NCBI RefSeq assembly: GCF_001044425.1
Contig: NZ_LFML01000102.1
Span: 130,146-175,788, forward strand
Length of the DNA: 45,643 nt
Origin: Streptomyces roseus
GTDB taxonomy: Bacteria; Actinomycetota; Actinomycetes; Streptomycetales; Streptomycetaceae
Reading direction: 5' to 3'
The number at the start of each line of letters is the position of its first letter. Positions within the stretch are counted from its first letter, which is position 1. Below, piece by piece: positions 1 through 8,366 of this stretch. The notes beneath the pieces were generated by a model, which did no database searches, was not told where the DNA came from, and saw only the letters and a list, made by a program, of their open reading frames with translations. The position numbers were made by a program, and so were the translations under genes.

Positions 1-2702
1 TTCTGCCAGTTGATCTGCGGGTGGCTCAGGCCGCCCACCGGACGCTGCACGATCGAGTCCGCGCACCACTGGTTGCCTGCCGCGCAGGTCCCGTCGGCCG
101 GGTACACCGAAGCCGGCGCGGCGGCGGCCGCCTGCTTGAGCGTGGCCGCCATCGCGTCGCGGCAGGCGGACAGCGAGCCGCCGCCGCAGTACGCCTTGGC
201 CAGCGGACCGGCCACCGGACGCCCGAGCACCGTCCGCAGGTCCTTGTCCGCGTAGCTCCACCAGCCGTACTGGAACGCCGATCCGGCGTGCGAACCGGTG
301 GGCCCGTGGCCCGCGTTGGGGGCCTCGTCCACGGTCAGGGAGGCCCGCAGGGCGTCGTACAGCGGTGTGCCGAGGCCCGGTTGGAACTCGGCCTCGATCA
401 GCAGCGGCCACCAGGCGTCCATGATCCGGATGGCGTCGGCGTGGGCGTACGCCTTCGAGCCCTGCGCCGTCTCCTTGCGCTCGGTCCCCGCCGCCTGCCA
501 CGCGGCCAGCTTGTCGACCGCGGCGGACACGGCCGGATCGCTGAGCGGCACGCTGCGCAGCACCGCGAGCAGCTCGGGCAGCAGGTTCTCGGCCCGCAGG
601 TCCGTGACGGCCGCGTCCGCCATGGCCTGGGTGAGCTTGGCGCGGGTGACCCCGCCCGCGGCGACGAGGGGCTTGACCCGCTGGTCGAGGAGGTCCGCGC
701 GGTGCACCGATCCCATGCCGAAGCCGGCCGCGCCGTAGTCCTTGGCCTGCTTGTTGTTCCAACTGATGTAGTAGTCCTGCCCGATGGACTGCGGGTGCTC
801 GGAGGGCGGCGTGTAGGCGGCGGTGTTGGCGGCCGGGTCGAAGCCCTGCCACTCGTACTGCTGCCTGCCCGCGATCGGGAGCGCCGCGTCGACCCCGGCC
901 GGCCGGACCGGGTTCAAACCGCTGTTGTAGTAGGCCGCTTCGCGCGCGTCGGCGTAGAACCAGTTGAAGGCGTAGCCGATGTGTGCGGCGGCCTGCTGGA
1001 AGGTCCGCGCGTCCGTCACGTACGAGGGGTCGTTGAGCATCTGGAAGCCGATGATCGAGTCGGCCTCGTGCCGGTACGTGGAGCGCAGCGCGGTGTAGGC
1101 CACGGGCTTGCCCGCGACGGTGGCCCGGTGGGTGACGATGCCGTAGTTCGTCCGCCAGACCTGCATCCGGTACGAGCCGTTCGGCGTCGGGTCGGCCACC
1201 GAGGACTTCCAGGCGTTGGTGCGCTCCAGCTTCTCCATGGGGGTGCAGGTGCCCCGATAGAGGTACGAGGCGCTCGCGGTGGTCGGCGCGCCCCCGCCCG
1301 GCTCGCACAGTTCGACGGCGAAGGTGTCGGTGATGTCCTGCCCGGCGGAGGTGGCGCTCCAGGCGTAGTCCTGGCCGCGGCCGAGCTGGACGTACATGCT
1401 CACCCCGGCGAAGGAGGCGCCGCGGGCGCTGATGCCGGGGCCCTGGATCTCCTGGAGCATGAGGAGCTGGGGCGCGAGGTAGCCGGTCTGCGGCCCGAAG
1501 ACGGCGACGGGGTGGCCGCTCGCGGTCTTCGCCCCCGAGACGAGCAGGGCGTTGGACATGCTCTGCTTGACCGGTCTGGGCGGGTTCGCGGCGGCCGCGG
1601 TGGCCGCCGCGCCGGTGCGGTCGTGGACGAGCGGCTCGGCGGTGACGGAGCCGGGGTCCGGGAGCGCGGCGCCCTGCGGGTTCGCGGGCTTCTGCGCGTA
1701 CGGGAAGCTGCTGCCGTCGTGGACGGTGAGCACGGCCTCGGGGTCGTCGCGCTCGCGGAAGGACTCCCAGACCCGGGTGCCCTCCTCCAGGCCGTACTTC
1801 TGCTGCGCGGCGAGCAGGGAGAGCGCGGCCTGCACCTCGCCGCCGCCTCCGCCGCCGAAGAGCCCGCCCACGACGGAGGCGAGGGCGATCAGGTCGGTGA
1901 TCTTGAAGGGCTGGATCTCGCCGGCGTTCGTGATCGAGTCGATGTGGCCGGTGAGCACGTATTCCCCGGGGAAGTAGCGGCCGTTCTTGGACTGGACGCG
2001 GTAGGCGTTGATCCCGTCGACGTACGCCTGCGCGTCCTCCATCGCGAGCCGGCCCCGGTCGCCCTCGGTGGTGCGGATCCGGTCCACCTGCGCCTGGAGA
2101 TCGGCCTCGGTGTACGGGGCCTGCGGCCAGAACTGCTGCTCCAGGCCCTGGTTGGCGAGGGCGCCGCCGGCGAACGGGGTCAGGTCGCCGCGGCCGACGT
2201 GGCGGAAGAGGTCCATCTGCCAGAGGCGGTCCTGGGCGGCGGCGAAGCCGGCGCCGTAGGAGGTCCCGTAGCGGGTGGTGCCCTTGATGTGGGGAACGCC
2301 GGTCTTCTTGTCGCGGGTGATGGTGACGTCGGCGCGCGGGCTGGTGGTCGACTCGACCTGGTCGGGCGGGACCCCGAAGGAGGCGTCGTTGAAGAAGTCG
2401 TTGACCTTGGCGTCGGTGAGCCCCGGATATCCGGCCACCAGCGAGTCATAGCGGGCCAGTTGGTCCGAGGCGTGGGCGGGCATGGTGCCGAACGCCTTGT
2501 GCAGGAGGATCTGGGCGAGGGTCGCGTTGCCGTTCTGGCCGGGGGGCAGGATGTCCGCGCACCGGCCGCCGCAGTAGTCGGCCACGGGCAGCGGTACGGG
2601 ATCGGCGGCCGCGGCGGGCGCGAGCGGGGTGAGCAGGGCGGCGCCGAGGGCGATCACCCCGGCGGCTACGGCGGTTCTCAGGCGAGCGGTGGGACGTCGC
2701 AT
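1..2702 (-). CDS. Penicillin acylase family protein, secreted (3' end missing)
   Basis: An N-terminal nucleophile hydrolase of the penicillin/acyl-homoserine-lactone acylase family, which cleaves amide bonds of acylated substrates outside the cell. The ATG at 2702 opens a signal peptide (residues 1-34, RRP then a hydrophobic core ending APAAAA). The first half carries GVPHIKG and GYGAGFAAAQDRLWQMDLFRH, typical of the alpha chain. The glycine-rich stretch near 280 precedes the spacer peptide, and the predicted autocleavage nucleophile is Ser383 in QSMSNALLV (Ser-Asn at the start of the beta chain). About 900 residues are visible with no stop, so only a short C-terminal tail is lost. It stands alone, divergent from the DUF2087 gene. 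The substrate (penicillin, quorum signal or lipopeptide) cannot be read from sequence. Confidence 0.9.
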   Translation of the reverse strand, partial: MRRPTARLRTAVAAGVIALGAALLTPLAPAAAADPVPLPVADYCGGRCADILPPGQNGNATLAQILLHKAFGTMPAHASDQLARYDSLVAGYPGLTDAKVNDFFNDASFGVPPDQVESTTSPRADVTITRDKKTGVPHIKGTTRYGTSYGAGFAAAQDRLWQMDLFRHVGRGDLTPFAGGALANQGLEQQFWPQAPYTEADLQAQVDRIRTTEGDRGRLAMEDAQAYVDGINAYRVQSKNGRYFPGEYVLTGHIDSITNAGEIQPFKITDLIALASVVGGLFGGGGGGEVQAALSLLAAQQKYGLEEGTRVWESFRERDDPEAVLTVHDGSSFPYAQKPANPQGAALPDPGSVTAEPLVHDRTGAAATAAAANPPRPVKQSMSNALLVSGAKTASGHPVAVFGPQTGYLAPQLLMLQEIQGPGISARGASFAGVSMYVQLGRGQDYAWSATSAGQDITDTFAVELCEPGGGAPTTASASYLYRGTCTPMEKLERTNAWKSSVADPTPNGSYRMQVWRTNYGIVTHRATVAGKPVAYTALRSTYRHEADSIIGFQMLNDPSYVTDARTFQQAAAHIGYAFNWFYADAREAAYYNSGLNPVRPAGVDAALPIAGRQQYEWQGFDPAANTAAYTPPSEHPQSIGQDYYISWNNKQAKDYGAAGFGMGSVHRADLLDQRVKPLVAAGGVTRAKLTQAMADAAVTDLRAENLLPELLAVLRSVPLSDPAVSAAVDKLAAWQAAGTERKETAQGSKAYAHADAIRIMDAWWPLLIEAEFQPGLGTPLYDALRASLTVDEAPNAGHGPTGSHAGSAFQYGWWSYADKDLRTVLGRPVAGPLAKAYCGGGSLSACRDAMAATLKQAAAAAPASVYPADGTCAAGNQWCADSIVQRPVGGLSHPQINWQ

Positions 2703-2869
2703 GCGTGCTCCTCCGTGGGGCGGGAAGCGGTCACGGGGGAGGGTACTGGCGAGGTCTACCGCTCAGTAAGATGAACGACCGTCACTTTTCAGGGGAGTTG
2801 GCGCCGGACACGGACGAGGTCGGGAAAATCCGTTGCCGGACCTGCGGGATGTCGGACAGGCTCGCTGTC

Positions 2870-3187
2870 ATGTCCCAGACCCCCCTGCCCCAGACCGCCC
2901 GCCCCGTCGCCGACCTGTTCTCCGGTGGCCGGCTCATCGCCATCCCGCGCAAGGTCGCCCGCCGCGAGCAGCTGCTCGCCCACCTCGCCGCGACCCTCTT
3001 CGAGGAGGGCCGGGCGTACACCGAGCCCGAGGTGAACGACGCGCTGCGCACCGTGCACGAGGACTGCTCGGCGCTGCGGCGCTACCTGATCACCTCGGGC
3101 CTGCTGACCCGGACCCGGGACGGCCGCAGCTACCGCCGCGCCGACCGGGTGGGGGCGGCTATCCCCGGTACGTCTCCAGCAGCCTGA
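2870..3187 (+). CDS. DUF2087 domain protein
   Basis: A small protein of about 105 residues that is mostly DUF2087: IPRKVARREQLLAHLAATLFEEGRAYTEPEVNDALRTVHEDCSALRRYLI, followed by a Gly-Leu-Leu-x-Arg turn and a C-terminal basic strand. The domain looks like a winged-helix fold and often occurs on ArsR-like regulators. Here it stands alone, so a DNA- or RNA-binding role is inference only. I chose the ATG at 2870 because ACAGG lies 9 nt upstream and the homologous part begins just after it. In-frame ATGs at 2849 and 2771 would add a short Cys-x-x-Cys segment (RCRTCG) and cannot be excluded. Its last 29 nt overlap the convergent flavoprotein gene. Confidence 0.72.
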   Translation: MSQTPLPQTARPVADLFSGGRLIAIPRKVARREQLLAHLAATLFEEGRAYTEPEVNDALRTVHEDCSALRRYLITSGLLTRTRDGRSYRRADRVGAAIPGTSPAA

Positions 3188-4598
3188 GCCAGATCTCGCT
3201 GACCGTCGGGAACGCCGGGACCGCGTGCCACAGCCGTGCGATGGGGACCTCCCCCGCGACCGCGACCGTCGCCGCGTGCAGCAGCTCCGCCGCGCCCGGG
3301 CCGACGAAGGTGGCCCCGAGGAGGACCTCCCGGTCCAGGTCGACGACCAGCCGGGCCCGCCCCCGGTACCCGTCCGCGTACAGTCCGGCGCCCGAGACCT
3401 TGCCGAGGTCGTAGTCGACGGCGCGGACCCGGTGGCCCGCCCGCTCGGCCTCCGCCAGGGTGAGGCCCACGGCTGCCGCCTCCGGGTCGGTGAACACCGC
3501 CTGCGGCATGGCCTGCGTATCGGCGCTCGCCACGTGCGCGCCCCAGCGGCCGGTGTCGAGCTCGGGGACGCCCGCCGCGCGGGCGGCGATGACGCCCCCC
3601 GCGATCCGGGCCTGGTACTTGCCCTGGTGGGTCAGCAGCGCGCGGTGGTTCACATCGCCGACGGCGTACAGCCAGTCGTGGCCCTCGACCCGGCAGCTGT
3701 CGTCGACCGGGATCCAGTCCCCGGGCGTCAGACCGACGGTCTCCAGCCCGATGTCCTCGGTGTGCGGCGAGCGGCCGGTCGCCATCAGGAGCTCGTCGCC
3801 CTCCAGGATCTCGCCGCCCTCCAGGACGACCTGGACGGGGCCGGTCGAGCCGTCCCGTACGACCGCCTCCACCGAGACGTCCGTACGGACCACCGCGCCG
3901 GCCTCGCGCAGGGCCTCGGCGACCAGCTCACCGGCGAAGGGCTCCATCCGTGGCAGCAGACCGGAGCCGCGTACGAGCATCGTGACCTGGGAGCCCAGGG
4001 CCTGCCAGGCCGTGGCCATCTCGGCGGCCACCACCGAGCCGCCCACGACCAGCAGCCGGCCCGGCGCGTGCTGGGCGGAGGTGGCCTCGCGGCTGGTCCA
4101 CGGCCGCGCCCCGGCGAGCCCGGGGACGTCCGGGATCACGGCGCGGGTGCCGGTGGCGACGACGACGGCGTGCCGCGCGGACAGTACGTGGTGTTCGCCC
4201 TCGGGGCTGGTGACGGCGACCTTGCGGACCCCGTAGAGGCGGCCGTGACCGCGGTAGAGGTGGGCGCCGATCGAGTCGAGCCAGTCGACCTGGCCGTCGT
4301 CCTTCCAGCTGGAGGTCCAGTAGTCGCGGTGCGCCAGCACGGCCGCCGTGTCCAGCGGGCCCTGGACGGAGCCCGCCAGCCCCGGCACCCGGCGGGCGTC
4401 GGCCCTGGCCAGGGCCGGACGCAGCAGTGCCTTGCTGGGGATGCAGGCCCAGTACGAGCACTCGCCGCCGACGAGCTCGGCCTCCACCAGGGCCGTGGTC
4501 AGCCCGGCGGCGCGGGTCCGGTCCACGATGTTCTCTCCGGCCGGTCCCCCGCCGAGCACCACGACGTCGTACTCCACCGCTTCCGACACAGTCACCAT
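3159..4598 (-). CDS. FAD/NAD(P) pyridine nucleotide-disulfide oxidoreductase
   Basis: A 479-residue flavoprotein of the dihydrolipoamide dehydrogenase/mercuric reductase group. It has an N-terminal FAD Rossmann motif (GGGPAGEN, 16-23), a redox-active disulfide Cys47-x4-Cys52 (GGECSYWACIPSK instead of the usual GGTCLNVGCIPSK), a second nucleotide fold (VVGGSVVAAEMA), the second FAD motif (YAVGDVN) and a C-terminal dimerisation domain ending HAVPAFPTVSEIW, which keeps the catalytic His...Ser-Glu. The SYWA variant marks a subgroup of unassigned actinobacterial oxidoreductases, so I give no substrate. The ATG at 4598 is chosen because the Rossmann fold starts directly after it; a GTG one codon later is possible. 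The thioredoxin upstream makes a thiol-redox role plausible. Confidence 0.85.
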   Translation of the reverse strand: MVTVSEAVEYDVVVLGGGPAGENIVDRTRAAGLTTALVEAELVGGECSYWACIPSKALLRPALARADARRVPGLAGSVQGPLDTAAVLAHRDYWTSSWKDDGQVDWLDSIGAHLYRGHGRLYGVRKVAVTSPEGEHHVLSARHAVVVATGTRAVIPDVPGLAGARPWTSREATSAQHAPGRLLVVGGSVVAAEMATAWQALGSQVTMLVRGSGLLPRMEPFAGELVAEALREAGAVVRTDVSVEAVVRDGSTGPVQVVLEGGEILEGDELLMATGRSPHTEDIGLETVGLTPGDWIPVDDSCRVEGHDWLYAVGDVNHRALLTHQGKYQARIAGGVIAARAAGVPELDTGRWGAHVASADTQAMPQAVFTDPEAAAVGLTLAEAERAGHRVRAVDYDLGKVSGAGLYADGYRGRARLVVDLDREVLLGATFVGPGAAELLHAATVAVAGEVPIARLWHAVPAFPTVSEIWLRLLETYRG

Positions 4599-4717
4599 CC
4601 GTGGTTCCAGGGGCCCTTGTTTCCCTGTCACCTTACGTGGGCACGGCGGGGCACGCGGGAGAGGCACGGCGGCGCGCTCTGCGGATCAGCGGGTCTGCGG
4701 ATCGGCAGGTCAGCGGG

Positions 4718-4732
4718 GCGCCGACGCGGCGC
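4718..4732 (-). terminator. Short hairpin after thioredoxin gene
   Basis: GCGCCG / CGGCGC, a 6-bp perfect stem with a 3-nt loop starting 9 nt after the thioredoxin stop codon. It may end or attenuate transcription into the flavoprotein gene. Confidence 0.35.
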
Positions 4733-4740
4733 GGTGGCGC

Positions 4741-5130
4741 TCAGGCCTGCGCCGTGCCCGCCTGGCCGTCCTGCGGCGAGGCGGCGATCTTGGCGCGCAC
4801 CTCTTCCATGTCCAGCGCCCGCGCCTGCCCGATCAGGTCGGTCAGCGCTGCCTCCGGCAGCGCGCCGGGCTGCGAGAAGATGGCGACCTGGTCCCGGACG
4901 ATCATCAGCGTCGGGATCGAGGTGATCTCGAACGCCGCGGCCAGCTCCTGCTGCGCCTCCGTGTCCACCTTGGCGAACACCAGGTCCGGATTGGCCTCCG
5001 AGGCCTTCTCGTAGACCGGGGCGAACTGCAGGCAGGGCCGGCACCAGCCCGCCCAGAAATCGATCAGCACGAACGGGTTCTCGCTGACCGTCTGGTCGAA
5101 GTTCTCCTTGGTGAGCTCGACAGTAGCCAC
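4741..5130 (-). CDS. Thioredoxin (WCRPC active site)
   Basis: A cytoplasmic dithiol-disulfide reductase of 129 residues with a complete thioredoxin fold: FWAGWCRPC (Cys30, Cys33), DTEAQQELAAAFEITSIPT with the cis-Pro at IPT, and a C-terminal helix followed by a roughly 20-residue tail (ASPQDGQAGTAQA). The active site is Cys-Arg-Pro-Cys rather than Cys-Gly-Pro-Cys, which would be expected to shift the redox potential. The GTG start has a strong AGGAGGT ribosome binding site 8 nt upstream. It lies between an aldehyde dehydrogenase and a disulfide oxidoreductase on the same strand, with gaps of 120 and 142 nt, so it is probably its own transcript or weakly coupled. No thioredoxin reductase is adjacent. 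Confidence 0.93.
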   Translation of the reverse strand: MATVELTKENFDQTVSENPFVLIDFWAGWCRPCLQFAPVYEKASEANPDLVFAKVDTEAQQELAAAFEITSIPTLMIVRDQVAIFSQPGALPEAALTDLIGQARALDMEEVRAKIAASPQDGQAGTAQA

Positions 5131-5203
5131 GGTTCCAGACCTCCTGATTGCCTTGTATGCACCTTGAACGATCGGCTCGCCCCGTGCATTCCGCCACGGC
5201 GCG

Positions 5204-5224
5204 CGGGCGGTACGGAGCCGCCCG
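5204..5224 (-). terminator. Terminator-like hairpin after aldehyde dehydrogenase
   Basis: CGGGCGG / CCGCCCG, a 7-bp perfect stem with a 7-nt loop, 27 nt after the aldehyde dehydrogenase stop and before the thioredoxin start. A second GC-rich inverted repeat adjoins it (5226-5248). Confidence 0.45.
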
Positions 5225-5250
5225 AGCGGCCGCCGCCCGGGCGGGCCGTA

Positions 5251-6690
5251 TCAGAAAGGGTGCCCCGGCGGAGTCGGGCGGAGCGTCGTCCAGCGCAGCT
5301 CCGTGAACGCGTCCAGGTTCGCCTCACCGCCGAACCGCGCCCCGGTGCCGGAGGCACCGACCCCGCCGAAGGGGGCCACCGCCTCGTCGTTCACCGTCTG
5401 GTCGTTGACGTGCGCGATCCCGGTCGGGATCCGTCCGGCCAGCTCCAGCCCGCGCGCCGCGTCGCGGGTCACGATCCCGAGGGAGAGCCCGTACGGGCCG
5501 GCCGAGGCCAGGGCCACCGCCTCGTCCTCCGTGGTGAAGGGCCGTACCGGCGCCACCGGGCCGAAGACCTCCTCGGCGTAGGCGGGGGTGTCGTCGGCGA
5601 CGCCCGCCAGCACGGTCGGCCGGTAGAAGAGTTCCTCGTACGTTCCGCCGACGACGAGCTTGGCCCCCTGCTCCGTGCTCGCCTCGACCAGGGCGTGCAC
5701 CCGCTCCAGCTGGCCGCGGTCGATCAGCGGTCCCAGGTGCACCCGCTCGCGGTACGGGTCCCCCACCGCCAGCGCCTCGGCCCGCGCGGCGAGCCGCTCG
5801 ACGTACTCGTCGTAGAGCGAGGCGTGGACGAGGTGACGCCCGGCCGTCATGCAGATCTGGCCCTGGTGGAAGAACGAGCCCCAGGAGGCCTGCGCCACGG
5901 CGGCCTCCACGTCGGCGTCCTTGAGGACGACGAGCGCCGAGTTGCCTCCCAACTCCAGGTGGGCGCGCTTGAGATGGCGGCCCGCCAGCTCCCCGACGAG
6001 CCGCCCGGCCGCCGTGGAACCGGTGAACGACACCACGCGGACCAGCGGATCGGCGACGACGGCCGCCCCGGTCTCCGCGCCCCCGGGCAGTACGTGCAGC
6101 AGGCCGGCCGGCAGTCCCGCTGCCGCGAGGACGGCGGCGAGCGCGAGACCGCCGCAGACGGCGGTCCGCCGGTCGGGCTTGAGCAGCACCGCGTTGCCGA
6201 GGGCGAGCGCCGGGGCGACCGAGCGGATCGACAGGATCAGCGGCGCGTTGAAGGGGGCCACCACCCCCACCACGCCCGCCGGGACCCGGCGGGTGAAGGA
6301 GAGCCGCGGCTCCTCGCTCGGCAGCACCTGCCCTGCCGGGCGGGAGGCCAGCGCGGCGGCCTCGTAGCACTCCTGGGCGGCCACGTGCAGTTCGAAGTCG
6401 GCCTTGCCGGGTATCGAGCCCGATTCGCGCACCAGCCAGTCCCGCAGTTCCCCGGCGTGGGCGGCGAACAGGTCTCCGGCGCGGCGCAGGACCGCGGCCC
6501 GCTCCATGTGGCCGGTCCGCGCCCAGGACTCCTGGGCGGCCCGGGCCCGTACGGCGGCCTCCGCGACGTCGGCGGGCGCGGCCAGGGCGAGGGTGGCCAG
6601 GGTGCGGCCGGTGGCGGGCTCTACGACCGGGGCGGGCCCCCCGGTGAGGGTCGGTCCGTCCTGCCAGAGCGTCGGTTCGAGGAGCGGCAT
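5251..6690 (-). CDS. Aldehyde dehydrogenase (NAD(P)-dependent)
   Basis: A 479-residue soluble aldehyde dehydrogenase that oxidises aldehydes to acids. The Rossmann cofactor region includes VVAPFNAPL and LLKPDRRTAVCGG. The general base is Glu246 in LELGGN, the catalytic nucleophile Cys280 in GQICMTAGR, and EVFGPVAPV and PFGGVGASG follow. The pattern (VVAPFNAP, QGQICM) is closest to benzaldehyde/vanillin-type dehydrogenases, so an aromatic aldehyde is likely but not shown. The ATG at 6690 has GGAGG upstream and opens the conserved N-terminus; a longer open frame to 7056 runs through the neighbouring thiolase and is not used. The thiolase lies 163 nt upstream on the same strand, which could place both in aromatic or fatty acid catabolism. 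Confidence 0.92.
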   Translation of the reverse strand: MPLLEPTLWQDGPTLTGGPAPVVEPATGRTLATLALAAPADVAEAAVRARAAQESWARTGHMERAAVLRRAGDLFAAHAGELRDWLVRESGSIPGKADFELHVAAQECYEAAALASRPAGQVLPSEEPRLSFTRRVPAGVVGVVAPFNAPLILSIRSVAPALALGNAVLLKPDRRTAVCGGLALAAVLAAAGLPAGLLHVLPGGAETGAAVVADPLVRVVSFTGSTAAGRLVGELAGRHLKRAHLELGGNSALVVLKDADVEAAVAQASWGSFFHQGQICMTAGRHLVHASLYDEYVERLAARAEALAVGDPYRERVHLGPLIDRGQLERVHALVEASTEQGAKLVVGGTYEELFYRPTVLAGVADDTPAYAEEVFGPVAPVRPFTTEDEAVALASAGPYGLSLGIVTRDAARGLELAGRIPTGIAHVNDQTVNDEAVAPFGGVGASGTGARFGGEANLDAFTELRWTTLRPTPPGHPF

Positions 6691-6853
6691 GGCGCGGGGC
6701 CTCCGGTGGGGATGGGTGGGGCGGGGGGCGGCAGCACGCGCCATCGTGCCAGACCGGAGGCACCACATCTGTTCTGTTATTGGGCAGTTGACGCGCCGCC
6801 GTGACCGGAAACGATCGACGGCGCGCCAGCGTGCGGGAGTTCCGGGTGCCGGT

Positions 6854-8071
6854 TCAGCGCTCCAGGACGAGTGCGATGCCCTGTCCGACGCCGATGCACA
6901 GCGTCGCCAGGCCCGTACCGGAGCCGGCCGCGGCCAGTTGGTGTGCCACCGAACCGGCCAGCCGGGCCCCGGAGGCGCCCAGCGGGTGCCCGATGGCGAT
7001 GGCGCCGCCGCGCGGGTTGAGCCTGGCCGGGTCCAGCTCCGGCCAGGCCGCGACACAGCCCAGCGCCTGCGCCGCGAACGCCTCGTTGAGCTCGACGGTC
7101 GTCAGGTCGGCCAGGCTCCGGCCGGCCTTCGCGAGCGCCCGCTGCACGGCGTCGACCGGGCCCAAGCCGAAGAGCTGCGGCTCGATGCCGGTGACCGCGG
7201 AGGCGCTGATCCGGGCCAGCGGCTCGCGGCCGGTGGCCGCGAGGCCCTCCTCGTCGGTCAGCAGCAGGGCCGCGGCGCCGTCGTTCAGCGGGGAGGCGTT
7301 CGCGGCCGTGACCGTACCCGTGCCGTCCGTGCGGAAGGCGGGCTTCAGGCGGGCCAGGGCCTCGGGGGTGGAGCCCTCGCGGACGCATTCGTCGCGGGCG
7401 AGGTCCACGCCGGGGTACGCGACGACCTCGTCCCCGTACTGCCCGGCGGCCCAGGCGGCCGCGGCCTTGCGGTGGCTCTCCAGCGCGAACAGGTCCTGGG
7501 CCTCACGGGTGATCCCGTGCTTCTCCGCGATGAGTTCGGCGCCCTCGCCGAGGGAGCCCGTCCACGGCGCGGGCATGCGCGGGTTGGTCATCCGCCAGCC
7601 CAGGGTGGTGGACCACATCTGCTGGTGGCCGGCCGGGAAGGGCCGCTCGGGCTTCTGCACCACCCAGGGGGCCCGGCTCATCGACTCCACGCCGCCCGCG
7701 ATGGCCACGGAGGCGTCGCCCAGCGCGATGGCCCGGGCGGCCTGGATCACGGCTTCGAGGCCGGAACCGCAGAGCCGGTTGACGGTGACCCCGGGGACGG
7801 ACACCGGGAGGCCGGCGAGCAGGACGGCCATGCGGGCCACGTCGCGGTTGTCCTCGCCCGCGCCGTTGGCGTCGCCGAAGACCACGTCGTCGATGCGGGC
7901 GGGGTCCAGGTCGGGCGTACGGTCCACCAGCGCGCGGACGACGTGCGCGGCGAGGTCGTCGGGGCGGACCCCGGCGTACGCTCCGCCGAACTTGCCGATC
8001 GGGGTGCGGACGGCGTCGACGACGTAGACGTCGCGGACGGTGCGTCCGTCGCGGGCGGTGCGGATGCTCAT
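6854..8071 (-). CDS. Thiolase family acetyl-CoA C-acyltransferase
   Basis: A 405-residue degradative or biosynthetic thiolase, condensing or cleaving acyl-CoA at a Cys-His-Cys site. The nucleophile is Cys101 in VNRLCGSGLEA, the general-base His is in GGAIAIGHPLGASGAR, and the second Cys is in LATLCIGVGQG. N-terminal DAVRTPIGKFGG and the WTGSLGEGAELIAEKHGI loop fit the acetyl-CoA acetyltransferase/3-oxoadipyl-CoA thiolase group, and I cannot separate acetoacetyl-CoA from 3-oxoadipyl-CoA use. The ATG at 8071 follows GGAGAG; the open frame extends to 8344 through the tandem repeat, but that extension is low-complexity. A LacI-type regulator lies upstream with 295 nt between. Confidence 0.92.
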   Translation of the reverse strand: MSIRTARDGRTVRDVYVVDAVRTPIGKFGGAYAGVRPDDLAAHVVRALVDRTPDLDPARIDDVVFGDANGAGEDNRDVARMAVLLAGLPVSVPGVTVNRLCGSGLEAVIQAARAIALGDASVAIAGGVESMSRAPWVVQKPERPFPAGHQQMWSTTLGWRMTNPRMPAPWTGSLGEGAELIAEKHGITREAQDLFALESHRKAAAAWAAGQYGDEVVAYPGVDLARDECVREGSTPEALARLKPAFRTDGTGTVTAANASPLNDGAAALLLTDEEGLAATGREPLARISASAVTGIEPQLFGLGPVDAVQRALAKAGRSLADLTTVELNEAFAAQALGCVAAWPELDPARLNPRGGAIAIGHPLGASGARLAGSVAHQLAAAGSGTGLATLCIGVGQGIALVLER

Positions 8072-8230
8072 GGGGGCTCTCCTGGGCGGATCCGTACGGG
8101 CGGCGCCGGGTGGTGCCGGGGTCGGCACCCGGTCGGGCGCCGGGCGCGCCCGGTGGGGCGCGCCCGAAGTCTCCGTCCGCAGGTCACCGGCTGTCAACGG
8201 CCCTCCGCCGGCCACGCCCGCCGCCGCCAC

Positions 8231-8335
8231 GGCCGCCGGGGCGGCAACGGCCGTACCGCCGCCATGGCCGCCTCGGGGGCAACGGCCGTACAGCCGCCAT
8301 GGCCGCCTCGCGGGCAGCAGCCGTACAACCGTCAT
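8231..8335. repeat. Three tandem 35-bp repeats
   Basis: Three contiguous 35-bp units at 8231-8265, 8266-8300 and 8301-8335. Units 1 and 2 differ at 4 positions, units 2 and 3 at 5. Each starts GGCCGCC and holds GGCAACGGCCGTAC or a close variant. Each junction forms a near-palindromic GCCATGG. A decayed fourth copy follows to about 8355 and a fainter one precedes 8230. They sit in the noncoding gap between the thiolase start (8071) and the LacI stop (8367); the rest of that gap shows nothing else I can name. Confidence 0.85.
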
Positions 8336-8366
8336 GGCCGTCACGCCGTCACAGCCCCGACGACTC

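Noticed and set aside
21..2774. 917-residue open frame on the plus strand
   Set aside because: Antisense of the penicillin acylase gene; low-complexity Arg/Gly/Val composition and no homology, an artefact of high third-position GC.
8196..8355. CRISPR array
   Set aside because: The 35-bp units are directly contiguous with no spacers and no cas genes are near; a plain tandem repeat.
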